From a gamma proteobacterium symbiont of Stewartia floridana (GTDB taxonomy: Bacteria > Pseudomonadota > Gammaproteobacteria > Chromatiales > Chromatiaceae): DNA of 64,000 nucleotides. How positions within the stretch are numbered: position 1 is the first letter of the stretch; each line of letters begins with the position of its first letter. Shown piece by piece: positions 27,205 through 35,837 of the stretch. The position numbers and the translations under genes were made by a program. The DNA is taken from positions 124,001 through 188,000 of the forward strand of contig NAUB01000017.1 in assembly GCA_003676145.1 (NCBI GenBank), given 5' to 3'. The notes beneath the pieces were generated by a model. The model ran no database searches. It saw only the letters and a list, made by a program, of their open reading frames with translations, and was not told where the DNA came from.

Positions 27205-27234
27205 AATCCAGGGCCTGTTAACAGACCCTGGATT
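27205..27234. terminator. 30-nt palindrome between algC and argB
   Basis: AATCCAGGG at 27205-27213 pairs with CCCTGGATT at 27226-27234; the centre CTGTTAACAG is itself palindromic. On the minus strand it follows algC by 11 nt, with an AT-rich tail (ATTATTT) rather than a strict T-run, so it may only attenuate transcription into argB. Confidence 0.6.
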
Positions 27235-27245
27235 CTTACACAGGA

Positions 27246-29759
27246 TTAAAACGGTAACTCAAGTTGGGGATCAACCTTGTTGACCAACTCGCGGAAGACC
27301 CCCTTGACCTTATCCAACTCCGCTTCCGACTCCGCTTCAAACCGGAACAGCAGCGCCGGCGAGGTGTTTGAGGCGCGCACCAATCCCCAGCCCTGCTCAA
27401 ATTCGGCCCGCAGACCATCAATCTTGACCATTCTGGCGTTGGGAATATCCGGTAGCAGATCGATGGCTTCCATCACGGTCTCTGCATGCCCCTCTTCGAG
27501 ACGCACAACATACTCTGGTGTTGAAAGACTCTCCGGCAGCTCTGCGAACACTTCAGCACTGGTCCGATAATCGAGTGAGAGAATCTCCAGCAATCTGGCC
27601 CCGGTATAGATGCCGTCGTCAAAACCGAACCAGCGTTCGGAGAAGATGATATGGCCACTGTACTCACCAGCCAGCAGTGCATGGGTCTCCTTCATCTTCT
27701 GTTTCAGCATGGAGTGACCGCTCTTCCACATCAACGGCCGGCCACCATTGGAGAGCACCACATTCGCCAGGTGTCTTGTACATTTTACATCGTAGATGAT
27801 GTCACCACCGGGCTCCCGGGTCAGCACATCGATCGCCAGGTACATCAGCAATCGGTCGGGCCAGATGATCTTTCCGGAAGAGTCCACCAGTCCGATACGG
27901 TCACCATCACCATCAAACGCAATACCCAAAGCGGCCTGATGATCGACCACTGCCTTCTGCAGATCGGCCATGTTGCTTGGATCGCCCGGATCCGGATGAT
28001 GGTTGGGGAAGTCCCCATCCACATCGCAATAGAGTTCCACCACTTCACAACCGAGCTGACGATAGAGTTCCGGTGCAACCACCGAAGCGGCGCCATTACC
28101 ACAGTCAACAACGACCTTCAGGCTCTGCCCCATACGCACATCGGAGACCACCCGTTCGATGTAGTCTTCGATGATATCCCGGGAGTCGAAACTGCCCTCA
28201 CCCACCAGCAGTTGATCCGCATCGATGCGACGGCGAAGCCCCTGGATAGCCTCGGAAGATGGACTCTCCCCGCTGATGATCATTTTCAGCCCGTTGTATT
28301 GAGAGGGGTTATGGCTTCCGGTAATCATGGCGCCACACTCCGCATCCAGTTCATGAACCGCATAGTGCAGCAAGGGGGTCGGCACCAGTCCCAGATCGAT
28401 CACATCCCGACCGCTACTCTGCAGCCCCTGAATCAGGGCACTCTGCAGTCTTTCACTGGAATTACGGGCATCACGCCCCACTACCACGGCACTATGGCCC
28501 CTTTCAAACACCTCGCTGCCAAATCCCTGGCCCAACAGGGCAACCACATCTTCCGAGAATGTCTCTCCAACCACGCCACGGATATCGTAGGCACGGAAGA
28601 TCGTTGCGGAGATATCGACTTTGGGTGCCAGCGCTGTCACTTCGTGCGCCGTCTCTACGGTCGGCAAACCCTCCTCGACAGAGATTCCCATTTCCGCTTG
28701 ACCCGTGGTGGCTGCAGTTCGGCTAGCCCCTTTGCCGGCCTGATTGCTTCGATACTCCCGGATCTGATGTTCCATCACATCGAAGGTCGGCTGCAGATCG
28801 CTCAACAGCGCAGACTGGGATTTTGGCGGGCGACCAACCACCAAGGCTTCCACCAGGGAGAGGATGCTGGCCTGATCCATCTTCAAGGCTTTGGTCATTC
28901 GTCCTGAGAGCATCATCAGCAAAACAGCGGCCAACAGGAACAGGATCGCGGCCGGTGCAGCCTGCATACCTAACGCAACTGGATCCAATACCGTACCGAC
29001 TGAACCCCAGTAGGCAATCTGCCAGATGCTGCCAGCGATCGATATCACCCCGTCAGGCTGCGATTTTGATGTGGCTGTGCCCCCTTTGGCCGCGAGCATC
29101 AGTGGCGGTTTGCCGGGAATCACCTGTTGCCATTCGATGCGGCCACTCAGGCTGCCCAACGCATCCAACAAACTCTGAAACTCCTGAGTGGGATAGGCCA
29201 CGTGCAGGACACCTTTGACCTCTCCAAGCTGATCCCGGACAGAGGAGGCGACGGCAATATGTTGATGCGGGGTACCGAACTGATGCACTTCCGCGGCAAT
29301 GGTCTGGGAGCTCTCTTCGGCTTGTCTGAGCAACAGCAGGGATGCGTATCCCATGTTCGGCGTTGCACTTGTGTCCGGCTCACTGAATCCCAATGGCAGC
29401 AAGCGAACCTGAAGCGCTTCAGGCACCAGTTTCGCCAATCGTTGCTGTTCCTGGCTCAGATACTCTGGCTCGTCCATGTCGAGCGCGGTAGCAGTGATCT
29501 CCTGATTGGCCAGTCCGTGGACCAGACTCGTACGCTGTTGGATGTTTGCACTGAGCCCTCTGGCGAGAACTTCGGCAATGGTTTGAACCTGTTGCCGCTG
29601 TTTTATCTGATTCGCACTATCCGTCAGGTAGAAGTTTGCCGCCCAACTGGCAGCAACAAGAACCAAGATCCCTAACACGCCTAGCGTCCAATAACCTTTT
29701 ATTGAACGTCCACTTCCTTGTTTCGCCATCTGCTCCCCGTTCTTTTTAGAAAAAGCCAT
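27246..29759 (-). CDS. algC: Phosphomannomutase/phosphoglucomutase with membrane N-terminal domain (AlgC type)
   Basis: An 837-residue protein. The last 450 residues or so are the alpha-D-phosphohexomutase fold: the phosphoserine loop T-G-S-H-N-P-S-Q-Y-N-G (about 479-489), the metal loop D-G-D-G-D-R (about 612-617) and the sugar loop G-E-Y-S-G-H. The first 330 residues hold a transmembrane helix at about 24-46, a periplasmic sensor-like part and a second helix at about 270-290, as in the long AlgC forms of Pseudomonas. It makes mannose-1-P or glucose-1-P for LPS and exopolysaccharide, and so links to ugd in this window. The gene lies 36 nt after coaBC; dut, usually between them, is missing. 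Confidence 0.93.
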   Translation of the reverse strand: MAFSKKNGEQMAKQGSGRSIKGYWTLGVLGILVLVAASWAANFYLTDSANQIKQRQQVQTIAEVLARGLSANIQQRTSLVHGLANQEITATALDMDEPEYLSQEQQRLAKLVPEALQVRLLPLGFSEPDTSATPNMGYASLLLLRQAEESSQTIAAEVHQFGTPHQHIAVASSVRDQLGEVKGVLHVAYPTQEFQSLLDALGSLSGRIEWQQVIPGKPPLMLAAKGGTATSKSQPDGVISIAGSIWQIAYWGSVGTVLDPVALGMQAAPAAILFLLAAVLLMMLSGRMTKALKMDQASILSLVEALVVGRPPKSQSALLSDLQPTFDVMEHQIREYRSNQAGKGASRTAATTGQAEMGISVEEGLPTVETAHEVTALAPKVDISATIFRAYDIRGVVGETFSEDVVALLGQGFGSEVFERGHSAVVVGRDARNSSERLQSALIQGLQSSGRDVIDLGLVPTPLLHYAVHELDAECGAMITGSHNPSQYNGLKMIISGESPSSEAIQGLRRRIDADQLLVGEGSFDSRDIIEDYIERVVSDVRMGQSLKVVVDCGNGAASVVAPELYRQLGCEVVELYCDVDGDFPNHHPDPGDPSNMADLQKAVVDHQAALGIAFDGDGDRIGLVDSSGKIIWPDRLLMYLAIDVLTREPGGDIIYDVKCTRHLANVVLSNGGRPLMWKSGHSMLKQKMKETHALLAGEYSGHIIFSERWFGFDDGIYTGARLLEILSLDYRTSAEVFAELPESLSTPEYVVRLEEGHAETVMEAIDLLPDIPNARMVKIDGLRAEFEQGWGLVRASNTSPALLFRFEAESEAELDKVKGVFRELVNKVDPQLELPF

Positions 29760-29795
29760 ATTTAACCCTGAATTCTATTCAGTTCTCACCAGCTC

Positions 29796-30998
29796 TTACC
29801 GACTGGCATGATATTGTTCTGAAATCCGCTCGACGAGTTGCCTTGCCAGCTGATGTTTGGACATCATGGGCAGAACTTCCCTACCCCCATGCCATAACAG
29901 CAACAGAGCATTCTGATCCGACTCAAAGCCACCCTCCTTTGCAGCAACCTGGTTGGCTGCGATCAGATCCAATCCTTTGGCCTGGCGCTTCGCTTCGGCA
30001 TAGGCTTCCACATTTTCTGTCTCAGCTGCAAAACCGACACAGAACGGGGCACCTTCGAGACTGGCCACCTCTGCGAGTATATCCGGATTCTTCACGAGTT
30101 CCAGTGTGACCGATTCCCTATCTTTCTTAATCTTTTCATCCGCCGCCTGGCGAGGTCGATAATCTGCCACTGCCGCAACACCGACAAAGATATCCGCCTG
30201 TGCAACCCGATCGATGACTTCCCGGCGCATCTCCTCGGCCTGTTCCACATCGATGCGCGTGATCCCCATCGGCGGCGACACCGTCACCGGACCGCTGACC
30301 AGGGTTACCTCGGCCCCCTGCTCACTCAGCGCCTCAGCCAATGCATAGCCCATCTTGCCTGAGCTGCGGTTACCAATGAATCGAACCGGATCAATCGGTT
30401 CCCGGGTAGATCCAGCGGTCATCAATACCCGCACACCGGATAGAGACCCTTGGGAGAAAGAGTGCTCAACCTGTTGCAACAACAACTCAGGTTCGACCAT
30501 TCTGCCTGGACCGTTCTCACCACAGGCCTGATCCCCTTCGGCCGGCCCCCAGCAGACAACGCCTCTGCCAAGCAGCTTCTGAAGATTCTCCTGAGTTGCC
30601 CCATTCAGCCACATCTGATGGTTCATCGCGGGTGCGATCGAAAGGGGTGCTGTGGTCGCGAGACAGAGGGTTGTGAGTAGGTCATCGGCCTGCCCGGAGG
30701 CCAGCTTTGCCATGAAATTGGCCGTAGCAGGTGCCACCAGCACCAAATCCGCCCAGCGTGCCAGACTGATATGATCCATGGCGGATTCCTGTTCAGGATC
30801 CAACAGTTCAGTATGCACCGGATGACCGGAGAGGGCCTGAAAAGTCAGCGGTGTGACAAAACTGTGGGCCGCGGCGGTCATCACCACACGCACCTCAGCA
30901 CCCTCTTTCAGTAGTCCGCGCAGCAGTACAGCACTTTTGTAGGCTGCTATGCCTCCGGTCACACCGAGGAGGATTTTTTTATTCTTCAGACGACTCAT
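29796..30998 (-). CDS. coaBC: Bifunctional phosphopantothenoylcysteine decarboxylase/synthetase
   Basis: A 400-residue two-domain enzyme of coenzyme A synthesis. The N-terminal CoaC flavoprotein domain has G-V-T-G-G-I-A-A-Y-K, the catalytic His region M-D-H-I-S-L-A-R-W-A-D, P-A-T-A-N and P-A-M-N-H-Q-M-W, and the active Cys in A-C-G-E-N-G-P-G-R-M. The C-terminal CoaB domain starts with T-A-G-S-T-R-E-P-I-D-P-V-R and contains K-I-K-K, which closes over the active site. It is divergent from radC, as in E. coli and Pseudomonas. Confidence 0.97.
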   Translation of the reverse strand: MSRLKNKKILLGVTGGIAAYKSAVLLRGLLKEGAEVRVVMTAAAHSFVTPLTFQALSGHPVHTELLDPEQESAMDHISLARWADLVLVAPATANFMAKLASGQADDLLTTLCLATTAPLSIAPAMNHQMWLNGATQENLQKLLGRGVVCWGPAEGDQACGENGPGRMVEPELLLQQVEHSFSQGSLSGVRVLMTAGSTREPIDPVRFIGNRSSGKMGYALAEALSEQGAEVTLVSGPVTVSPPMGITRIDVEQAEEMRREVIDRVAQADIFVGVAAVADYRPRQAADEKIKKDRESVTLELVKNPDILAEVASLEGAPFCVGFAAETENVEAYAEAKRQAKGLDLIAANQVAAKEGGFESDQNALLLLWHGGREVLPMMSKHQLARQLVERISEQYHASR

Positions 30999-31155
30999 CC
31001 CTTATGTCCAGACCACTTACTCATTCCGACAAGGGTACCCGATGCACCTGAAAATGTTAATAAATCTGCGTTATATAAGAAAATAATGATGCACCTGCCA
31101 GATAAAACCGGCTATTATCCCAACTCAACTTCGAGACACAGACACGGAGGTCTGC

Positions 31156-31830
31156 ATGCCCATCACCGACTGGCCCTGCGATGATCGCCCACGTGAAAAA
31201 CTGCTGAACGGGGGCGCTGCAAGCCTGTCCGATGCAGAACTGCTGGCGATCTTTCTGCGCACCGGAATCAAAGGCTTCACCGCCGTGGATCTCGCCCGCA
31301 ACCTGCTTGGTGAATTTGGTGGTCTTGGTGGGCTGCTGCGTGCCGAGCAAAGCCGCTTCTGCCGGTCAAAAGGGATGGGATTGGCCAAGTTTGCCCAACT
31401 TCAGGCCTCGCTTGAGATCTCAAGGCGCTATCTTCACGAGCAACTGCAGCAGAACGACAGCCTGAGCAGCCCACAACAGACGCGCCACTATCTCCACAGC
31501 AAACTGCGTCACTACAGTTATGAGGTCTTTGCCTGCCTTTTTCTGGATAACCGCCACCGGGTCATCTGCTATGAAGAGCTATTTCGCGGTACCATCGATG
31601 GTGCCAGCGTGCATCCGCGTGAGGTGGTCAAACGGGCATTGCAGCACAATGCGGCGGCACTGATTTTCGCCCACAACCACCCATCCGGCGTAGCCGAACC
31701 CAGTCAGGCCGACAGGGCCATTACTGTCCAGCTGAAGAGCGCCCTGGCGCTGGTGGATATCAGGGTGCTGGACCACTTCATTATCGGCGAAGGGGTGCCC
31801 ACCTCACTGGCTGAACGGGGGATGATCTGA
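31156..31830 (+). CDS. radC: RadC family JAB/MPN-domain protein
   Basis: A 224-residue protein. A helical N-terminal part contains W-P[10 protein letters not shown] and G-A[10 protein letters not shown]. The C-terminal JAMM metalloprotease-like domain has the zinc signature H-N-H-P-S-G (173-178) followed by P-S-Q-A-D. Despite the name, a role in DNA repair is not supported in E. coli; the biochemical function is unknown. It lies between coaBC (divergent) and rpmB-rpmG, a very conserved arrangement. Confidence 0.95.
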   Translation: MPITDWPCDDRPREKLLNGGAASLSDAELLAIFLRTGIKGFTAVDLARNLLGEFGGLGGLLRAEQSRFCRSKGMGLAKFAQLQASLEISRRYLHEQLQQNDSLSSPQQTRHYLHSKLRHYSYEVFACLFLDNRHRVICYEELFRGTIDGASVHPREVVKRALQHNAAALIFAHNHPSGVAEPSQADRAITVQLKSALALVDIRVLDHFIIGEGVPTSLAERGMI

Positions 31831-31925
31831 TTGTTCCATTATCCTCGATACCGGCCGCCCCACCCCGCACCTGAGCTGAGGCAGCCGGATTCGCCCAAGC
31901 CAGATCCGAAATTCATGGAATTCCC

Positions 31926-31954
31926 TTGCTTCAAAGCCGGCACTCTGATATAAA
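31926..31954 (+). promoter_or_regulatory. Sigma-70 promoter of rpmB-rpmG
   Basis: TTGCTT (31926-31931) and TATAAA (31949-31954) are separated by 17 bp, the optimum spacing. A start point near 31961 would leave a leader of about 40 nt before rpmB. Confidence 0.7.
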
Positions 31955-32001
31955 TACGCGCCTTTCGCCCCCAGGGATAACCAAATTTTGAGGTTTTGAC
32001 G

Positions 32002-32238
32002 ATGTCAAAAGTCTGCCAAGTTACCGGAAAGCGCCCGGTTACGGGAAACAACGTTTCCCATGCGCACAATAAAACCAAGCGCCGTTTTCTCCCCAACCTG
32101 CATACGCACCGGTTCTGGGTCGAGAGTGAAAACCGCTGGGTTCGTCTGCGTCTCTCTTCCAAGGGTATGCGCATCATCGATAAAAAAGGCATCGACACGG
32201 TTCTCTCCGAGATTCGTGCCCGTGGCGAAAAGATCTGA
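32002..32238 (+). CDS. rpmB: 50S ribosomal protein L28
   Basis: A 78-residue basic ribosomal protein. The N-terminus [20 protein letters not shown] is the unmistakable L28 signature, followed by [11 protein letters not shown]. The ATG at 32002 gives this N-terminus; a TTG two codons upstream is ignored. It forms an operon with rpmG, 18 nt downstream, and ends at a shared terminator. Confidence 0.98.
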   Translation: MSKVCQVTGKRPVTGNNVSHAHNKTKRRFLPNLHTHRFWVESENRWVRLRLSSKGMRIIDKKGIDTVLSEIRARGEKI

Positions 32239-32256
32239 TCTGAGGAGCAATGAGTC

Positions 32257-32412
32257 ATGCGTGATAAAATCAAACTTGTCTCGAGCGCCGGGACCGGACA
32301 TTTCTATACCACAACCAAGAACAAGCGTAACCAGCCTGGCAAGATGGAGATCAAGAAATTCGATCCCAAGGTACGCAAACACGTGATGTACAAGGAGGCC
32401 AAGATCAAATAG
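32257..32412 (+). CDS. rpmG: 50S ribosomal protein L33
   Basis: A 51-residue ribosomal protein. The translated sequence begins [19 protein letters not shown] and ends [10 protein letters not shown], standard for proteobacterial L33. It lacks the four zinc-binding Cys residues of the C+ paralogue, so it is the zinc-independent type. GAGGAG upstream of the ATG serves as ribosome-binding site. A rho-independent terminator follows 22 nt later. Confidence 0.98.
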   Translation: MRDKIKLVSSAGTGHFYTTTKNKRNQPGKMEIKKFDPKVRKHVMYKEAKIK

Positions 32413-32434
32413 ATCTTGTGCGATCCCTGGAAAG

Positions 32435-32460
32435 AACCCGCCCTTCCGGCGGGTTTTTTT
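32435..32460 (+). terminator. Rho-independent terminator of rpmB-rpmG
   Basis: Stem AACCCGCC/GGCGGGTT with a CTTCC loop, followed by seven T residues. Confidence 0.95.
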
Positions 32461-32495
32461 ATGCTCTAAGGAAATGGCGTTTAACTTGTGAAAAA

Positions 32496-32598
32496 TAAAC
32501 CGCCAATGAACGCTAATCACCGCAAAATGCCGCAAAAACTCTCACGCAGAGGAGTCAATTAGCGAAGTTTCGCGGTGATTAGCGTTCATTAGCGGTTA
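32496..32598. repeat. Palindromic 10-nt-periodic repeat, copy 2
   Basis: Same architecture as 23614-23704: left arm with ACGCTAATCA, CCGCAAAATG, CCGCAAAAAC and right arm with TCGCGGTGA, TTAGCGTTCA, TTAGCGGTTA. The outer ends TAAACCGC and GCGGTTA are complementary apart from one base. The central 30 nt differ from copy 1. It lies between the rpmG terminator and the convergent hydantoinase gene. Confidence 0.8.
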
Positions 32599-32647
32599 AT
32601 CTCTTAGACCAGCGACCCAAATCATTACCATTCTGCTCCGGGGCCAA

Positions 32648-34645
32648 TCAAGCCGGCTGCCGCTCCAGCAGCAGATTTCCAGCCGGGTCCACCTCACAGC
32701 GCCAGCCCCTTGCCAACCAGGTGGTGGAGGCCATCTCATTGATCAGTGCAGGCCCTTCAATCGATTGACCGGGGGCCAGATCTGACCGCTCGTAGCGGGG
32801 CACAGCGGTCTCCTCTCCAGGCAGATCCAACCACTCCCGTACCTCACCCATGACGCTCGATTCAAGCCGGGGCAGCGTCATCTCGGCGCGGGCACCGTGC
32901 AATGCCACTCGCAGGTTGACCAGTTCCACATCACCGCTCATTCGGTGACCGTAGCGGGATTCGTGCAGTCGATGAAAGTCCCGTTCCACCTGGGACAGAC
33001 TCTGCCAGGCAACATTCAGGGTATAGGACTGGCCCAGATAGCGCAGATCCAGGGAGTATTCCACCTCGATCTCATCCTCACCGACCCCCTCCCTGAGCAG
33101 ATCCCCACTGACCTCCGCCGCCAACTGCTCAAGTGCCTGATTGATTGTCCCATCGTCCAGGCTCTGCAGTACCCCCAGCCTGGTGCGAATCTGCTGACGA
33201 CCGGGTCGGGTGGCGAGCATACCCAGAGCAGATAGCACCCCTGCACTCACCGGTACCAGCGCGGAACTCATTCCCAGCGCGTCTGCCAAGGCGCAAACAT
33301 GCAGCCCACCGGCACCGCCAAATGAGACCAGTGTGTAGTGTCTCGGATCGACACCCCGTTGTACCGAGGTGACCCGCAACGCATGGGCCATATGCTCATT
33401 GGCGACCCGCACAATCCCCTCCGCCACTGAGGTCAATGGCAGGGACATCTGTTCGGCCAGACGAGCGATCGCTGCCTCCGCCGCCTGCCTTTGCAGCCTC
33501 ATCCGTCCACCCAGAAAGGCATCCTCCCTCAATCGACCGAGCAACAGGTTGGCATCAGTGACTGTCGCCTCCACTCCTCCTCTGCCATAACAGGCCGGCC
33601 CCGGGTCCGCTCCGGCTGACTCCGGCCCCACCAGTAACATGCCACCGGCATCCAAGCGGGCAATCGAGCCACCACCGGCACCGATGGTATGCATATCGAC
33701 CATCGGAACAGCCACCGGCCAGGGCCCGATCCGCCCCTCCCGGGTCAATCGGGGTTGACCATCGATCAGCGCCACATCGGTGGAGGTGCCTCCCATATCC
33801 AGCGTCAGGAGCTGAGTCCTTGCCGATTCCGCCGCCACAAAACCGGCCCCCACCAGGCCGCCGGCCGGTCCTGACAACAACATCCGTACCGCCTGTCGTG
33901 CCGCCTGGTCTGCGGCTATCGCTTCCCCGGAACTCTGCATTACCGAGAGTCGCACACCGGGCAGACCTTGATTGAGGCGCTTCAGGTAGCCAGCCACAAG
34001 GGGACCCACCCAACTGTTCAGCCAGGTGGCAATGCCACGTTCATACTCACCGCTGGCCGGCAGCACCTCCGATGATCGGGAACAGAAGAGCTGTTCCGGC
34101 ACCAACTGCTCAATCATTCGTTCAAACCGATCATCGAGGAAACTGAAGAGTAGATTGATCGCCACCGCCTGGGGATCCAAGCGGGCGATTTCCGCTTTCA
34201 GTCGGGCCAGATCCTGCTCACTTAGGCTTTCGACCACTGCCCCATCCGCAGCCAGCCGCCCACCGGTCTCGATACAGAGCTCAGCCGGCACCGGAGGTGG
34301 TTTGGCTTCAGGTTGCAGGTTATAGAGCTCTGTACGGGCCTGGCGCCCGATGGTGAGCAGATCGGCCAACCCCCGGTTACCGATATAGAGGGTACGAACC
34401 CCTTTTCCTTCCAGAGCCGCGTTGGTGGCAACGGTGGAGCCATGAATCAGGATCAGATCCGACGGCTCGAGATTTAGTTCACGGATACCCTGAAGAATCG
34501 CGCGCTCAGGGGCCTGTGGGGTGGAGAGCACCTTGTGCGTCTCGATCTGTTTCTCTCTGAGCAGGACAAAATCGGTAAAGGTACCGCCGGTATCGACCCC
34601 CAGCAGGAGTGGCGCAGCTCTGTTTGAAGCCTGACTTGTCATCAA
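32648..34645 (-). CDS. Hydantoinase/oxoprolinase family protein (HyuA type)
   Basis: A 665-residue protein of the HyuA/oxoprolinase-A class. The ATPase-like N-terminus L-L-L-G-V-D-T-G-G-T-F-T-D-F-V-L is diagnostic, as are H-G-S-T-V-A-T-N-A-A-L-E, S-G-P-A-G-G-L-V-G-A and the later D-M-G-G-T-S-T-D-V-A. The family hydrolyses 5-membered cyclic amides (hydantoins, 5-oxoproline) with ATP, usually as an A/B heteromer, or serves as acetone carboxylase beta subunit. No hyuB lies next to it, so the substrate is open. The start is at one of two adjacent ATGs. Confidence 0.87.
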   Translation of the reverse strand: MMTSQASNRAAPLLLGVDTGGTFTDFVLLREKQIETHKVLSTPQAPERAILQGIRELNLEPSDLILIHGSTVATNAALEGKGVRTLYIGNRGLADLLTIGRQARTELYNLQPEAKPPPVPAELCIETGGRLAADGAVVESLSEQDLARLKAEIARLDPQAVAINLLFSFLDDRFERMIEQLVPEQLFCSRSSEVLPASGEYERGIATWLNSWVGPLVAGYLKRLNQGLPGVRLSVMQSSGEAIAADQAARQAVRMLLSGPAGGLVGAGFVAAESARTQLLTLDMGGTSTDVALIDGQPRLTREGRIGPWPVAVPMVDMHTIGAGGGSIARLDAGGMLLVGPESAGADPGPACYGRGGVEATVTDANLLLGRLREDAFLGGRMRLQRQAAEAAIARLAEQMSLPLTSVAEGIVRVANEHMAHALRVTSVQRGVDPRHYTLVSFGGAGGLHVCALADALGMSSALVPVSAGVLSALGMLATRPGRQQIRTRLGVLQSLDDGTINQALEQLAAEVSGDLLREGVGEDEIEVEYSLDLRYLGQSYTLNVAWQSLSQVERDFHRLHESRYGHRMSGDVELVNLRVALHGARAEMTLPRLESSVMGEVREWLDLPGEETAVPRYERSDLAPGQSIEGPALINEMASTTWLARGWRCEVDPAGNLLLERQPA

Positions 34646-34840
34646 CTAACCTGAATCGCGAAACTATTCTGAGTGGCGCAGTGTACCCGCCGGATACAAC
34701 TCATTGAAACACTAATGTTATTAACCCGACGCCCCCTTTCAACTGAACCAGACATCCCCGGGTAATCTGGCCAGGGGGTTGAGATGGGGAAAATCACCCC
34801 GGACCTAATGAAAAATGCGCATTGGTTCTTGTCCCGCCCC

Positions 34841-34868
34841 TTGCATAGTGGCCCAGGAGTGTTATGTT
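34841..34868 (+). promoter_or_regulatory. Possible promoter of the ABC exporter operon
   Basis: TTGCAT (34841-34846) and TATGTT (34863-34868) with a 16-bp spacer, about 58 nt upstream of the first gene. The -10 box is moderately good. The remainder of the 280-bp divergent spacer shows no gene. Confidence 0.4.
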
Positions 34869-34925
34869 TGGCCGGAGCCAATCCGGCTTAGCTGGCGCGA
34901 ATAATCTCTCTTCAATCAATCGAAT

Positions 34926-35837
34926 ATGCTGAACCTGCTGACAACCAACCAGTTATCCAGAAGCTTTCATCAAGATCAGATTGTGCAGCCCCTCGACCTT
35001 CAGCTCAGCCGGGGGGATATTCTGGGTCTGCTGGGTCCTAACGGCGCCGGTAAATCGACCATCATGCGGATGATTTGCGGGGATCTTGCACCCAGCAGTG
35101 GTGAGGTGGAGATCTGCGGCTTCGATCTACTTCAGCAACCGCAGCAGGCCAAGCGCAACATCGGTTACCTGCCAGAGCGCCCACCGCTCCACCCGGACCA
35201 GACTGTGGATGAGTTTTTAGCCGACTGCGCCTACCTGCACGGGTTGAAAAAAGCCCAGATCGACGCAGCCAGGTCGGCCGCAAAAAGAGATTGTGGTCTG
35301 GAGCAGAGCGGCAGACGGTTGATCCGCAAGCTGTCAAAAGGCTACCAGCAACGGGTCGGTCTGGCCCAGGCGATCATCCACGACCCACAGCTGCTGGTTC
35401 TCGATGAACCCAGCGATGGATTGGATCCGGCTCAGATACGTCAACTGAGAGAGCTGATCAAAGAGCTGGCAACCGACAAGGCGGTGATTCTCTCCAGCCA
35501 TATTCTGTCGGAGATCCAGGCCACCTGTAACCGGGTGGTGATCCTGCAACAGGGTAAGAGTGTATACAATGGGGATATCACTCCGGCCGAACAGACCAGC
35601 TATCGCCTGGGCCTGGAGCAGAACCCCCTGGAGTCCGAAATCGCCGCATTGCCGGCCATCGCCACAGCAGAACAGCTGCATACCGACTACTTCATGATCA
35701 CTCTGGAGCCTGGCTACCGACCCAGTGAGTGCCTTGAGCAGCTGCTTGGACGTGGCTGGCAGGTGTGCGAGTTGTCACCCGCCTCCAGAAGCCTGGAGCA
35801 GCTGTTTCTGCAAGCCACCACCGGGGGTCTGCAATGA
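34926..35837 (+). CDS. ABC transporter ATP-binding protein (GldA-like)
   Basis: A 303-residue ABC ATPase. Walker A G-P-N-G-A-G-K-S-T (37-45), signature L-S-K-G-Y-Q-Q-R-V-G-L-A-Q-A-I, Walker B L-L-V-L-D-E-P-S-D-G-L-D-P and a switch His in S-S-H-I-L-S-E. The C-terminal 80 residues form the regulatory extension seen in NatA/GldA-type exporters. It overlaps the permease gene by 4 bp and starts a four-gene operon. Family members in Bacteroidetes support gliding; in proteobacteria the cargo is unknown. Confidence 0.88.
   Translation: MLNLLTTNQLSRSFHQDQIVQPLDLQLSRGDILGLLGPNGAGKSTIMRMICGDLAPSSGEVEICGFDLLQQPQQAKRNIGYLPERPPLHPDQTVDEFLADCAYLHGLKKAQIDAARSAAKRDCGLEQSGRRLIRKLSKGYQQRVGLAQAIIHDPQLLVLDEPSDGLDPAQIRQLRELIKELATDKAVILSSHILSEIQATCNRVVILQQGKSVYNGDITPAEQTSYRLGLEQNPLESEIAALPAIATAEQLHTDYFMITLEPGYRPSECLEQLLGRGWQVCELSPASRSLEQLFLQATTGGLQ

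Noticed and set aside
27651-28907. Long plus-strand frame (418 aa) antisense to algC
   Set aside because: It lies wholly inside algC, is rich in His and Gln from reverse-complement codons, and has no start signal or domain.
31839-32273. Minus-strand frame (144 aa) over rpmB
   Set aside because: It overlaps the L28 gene and its promoter; no plausible product.
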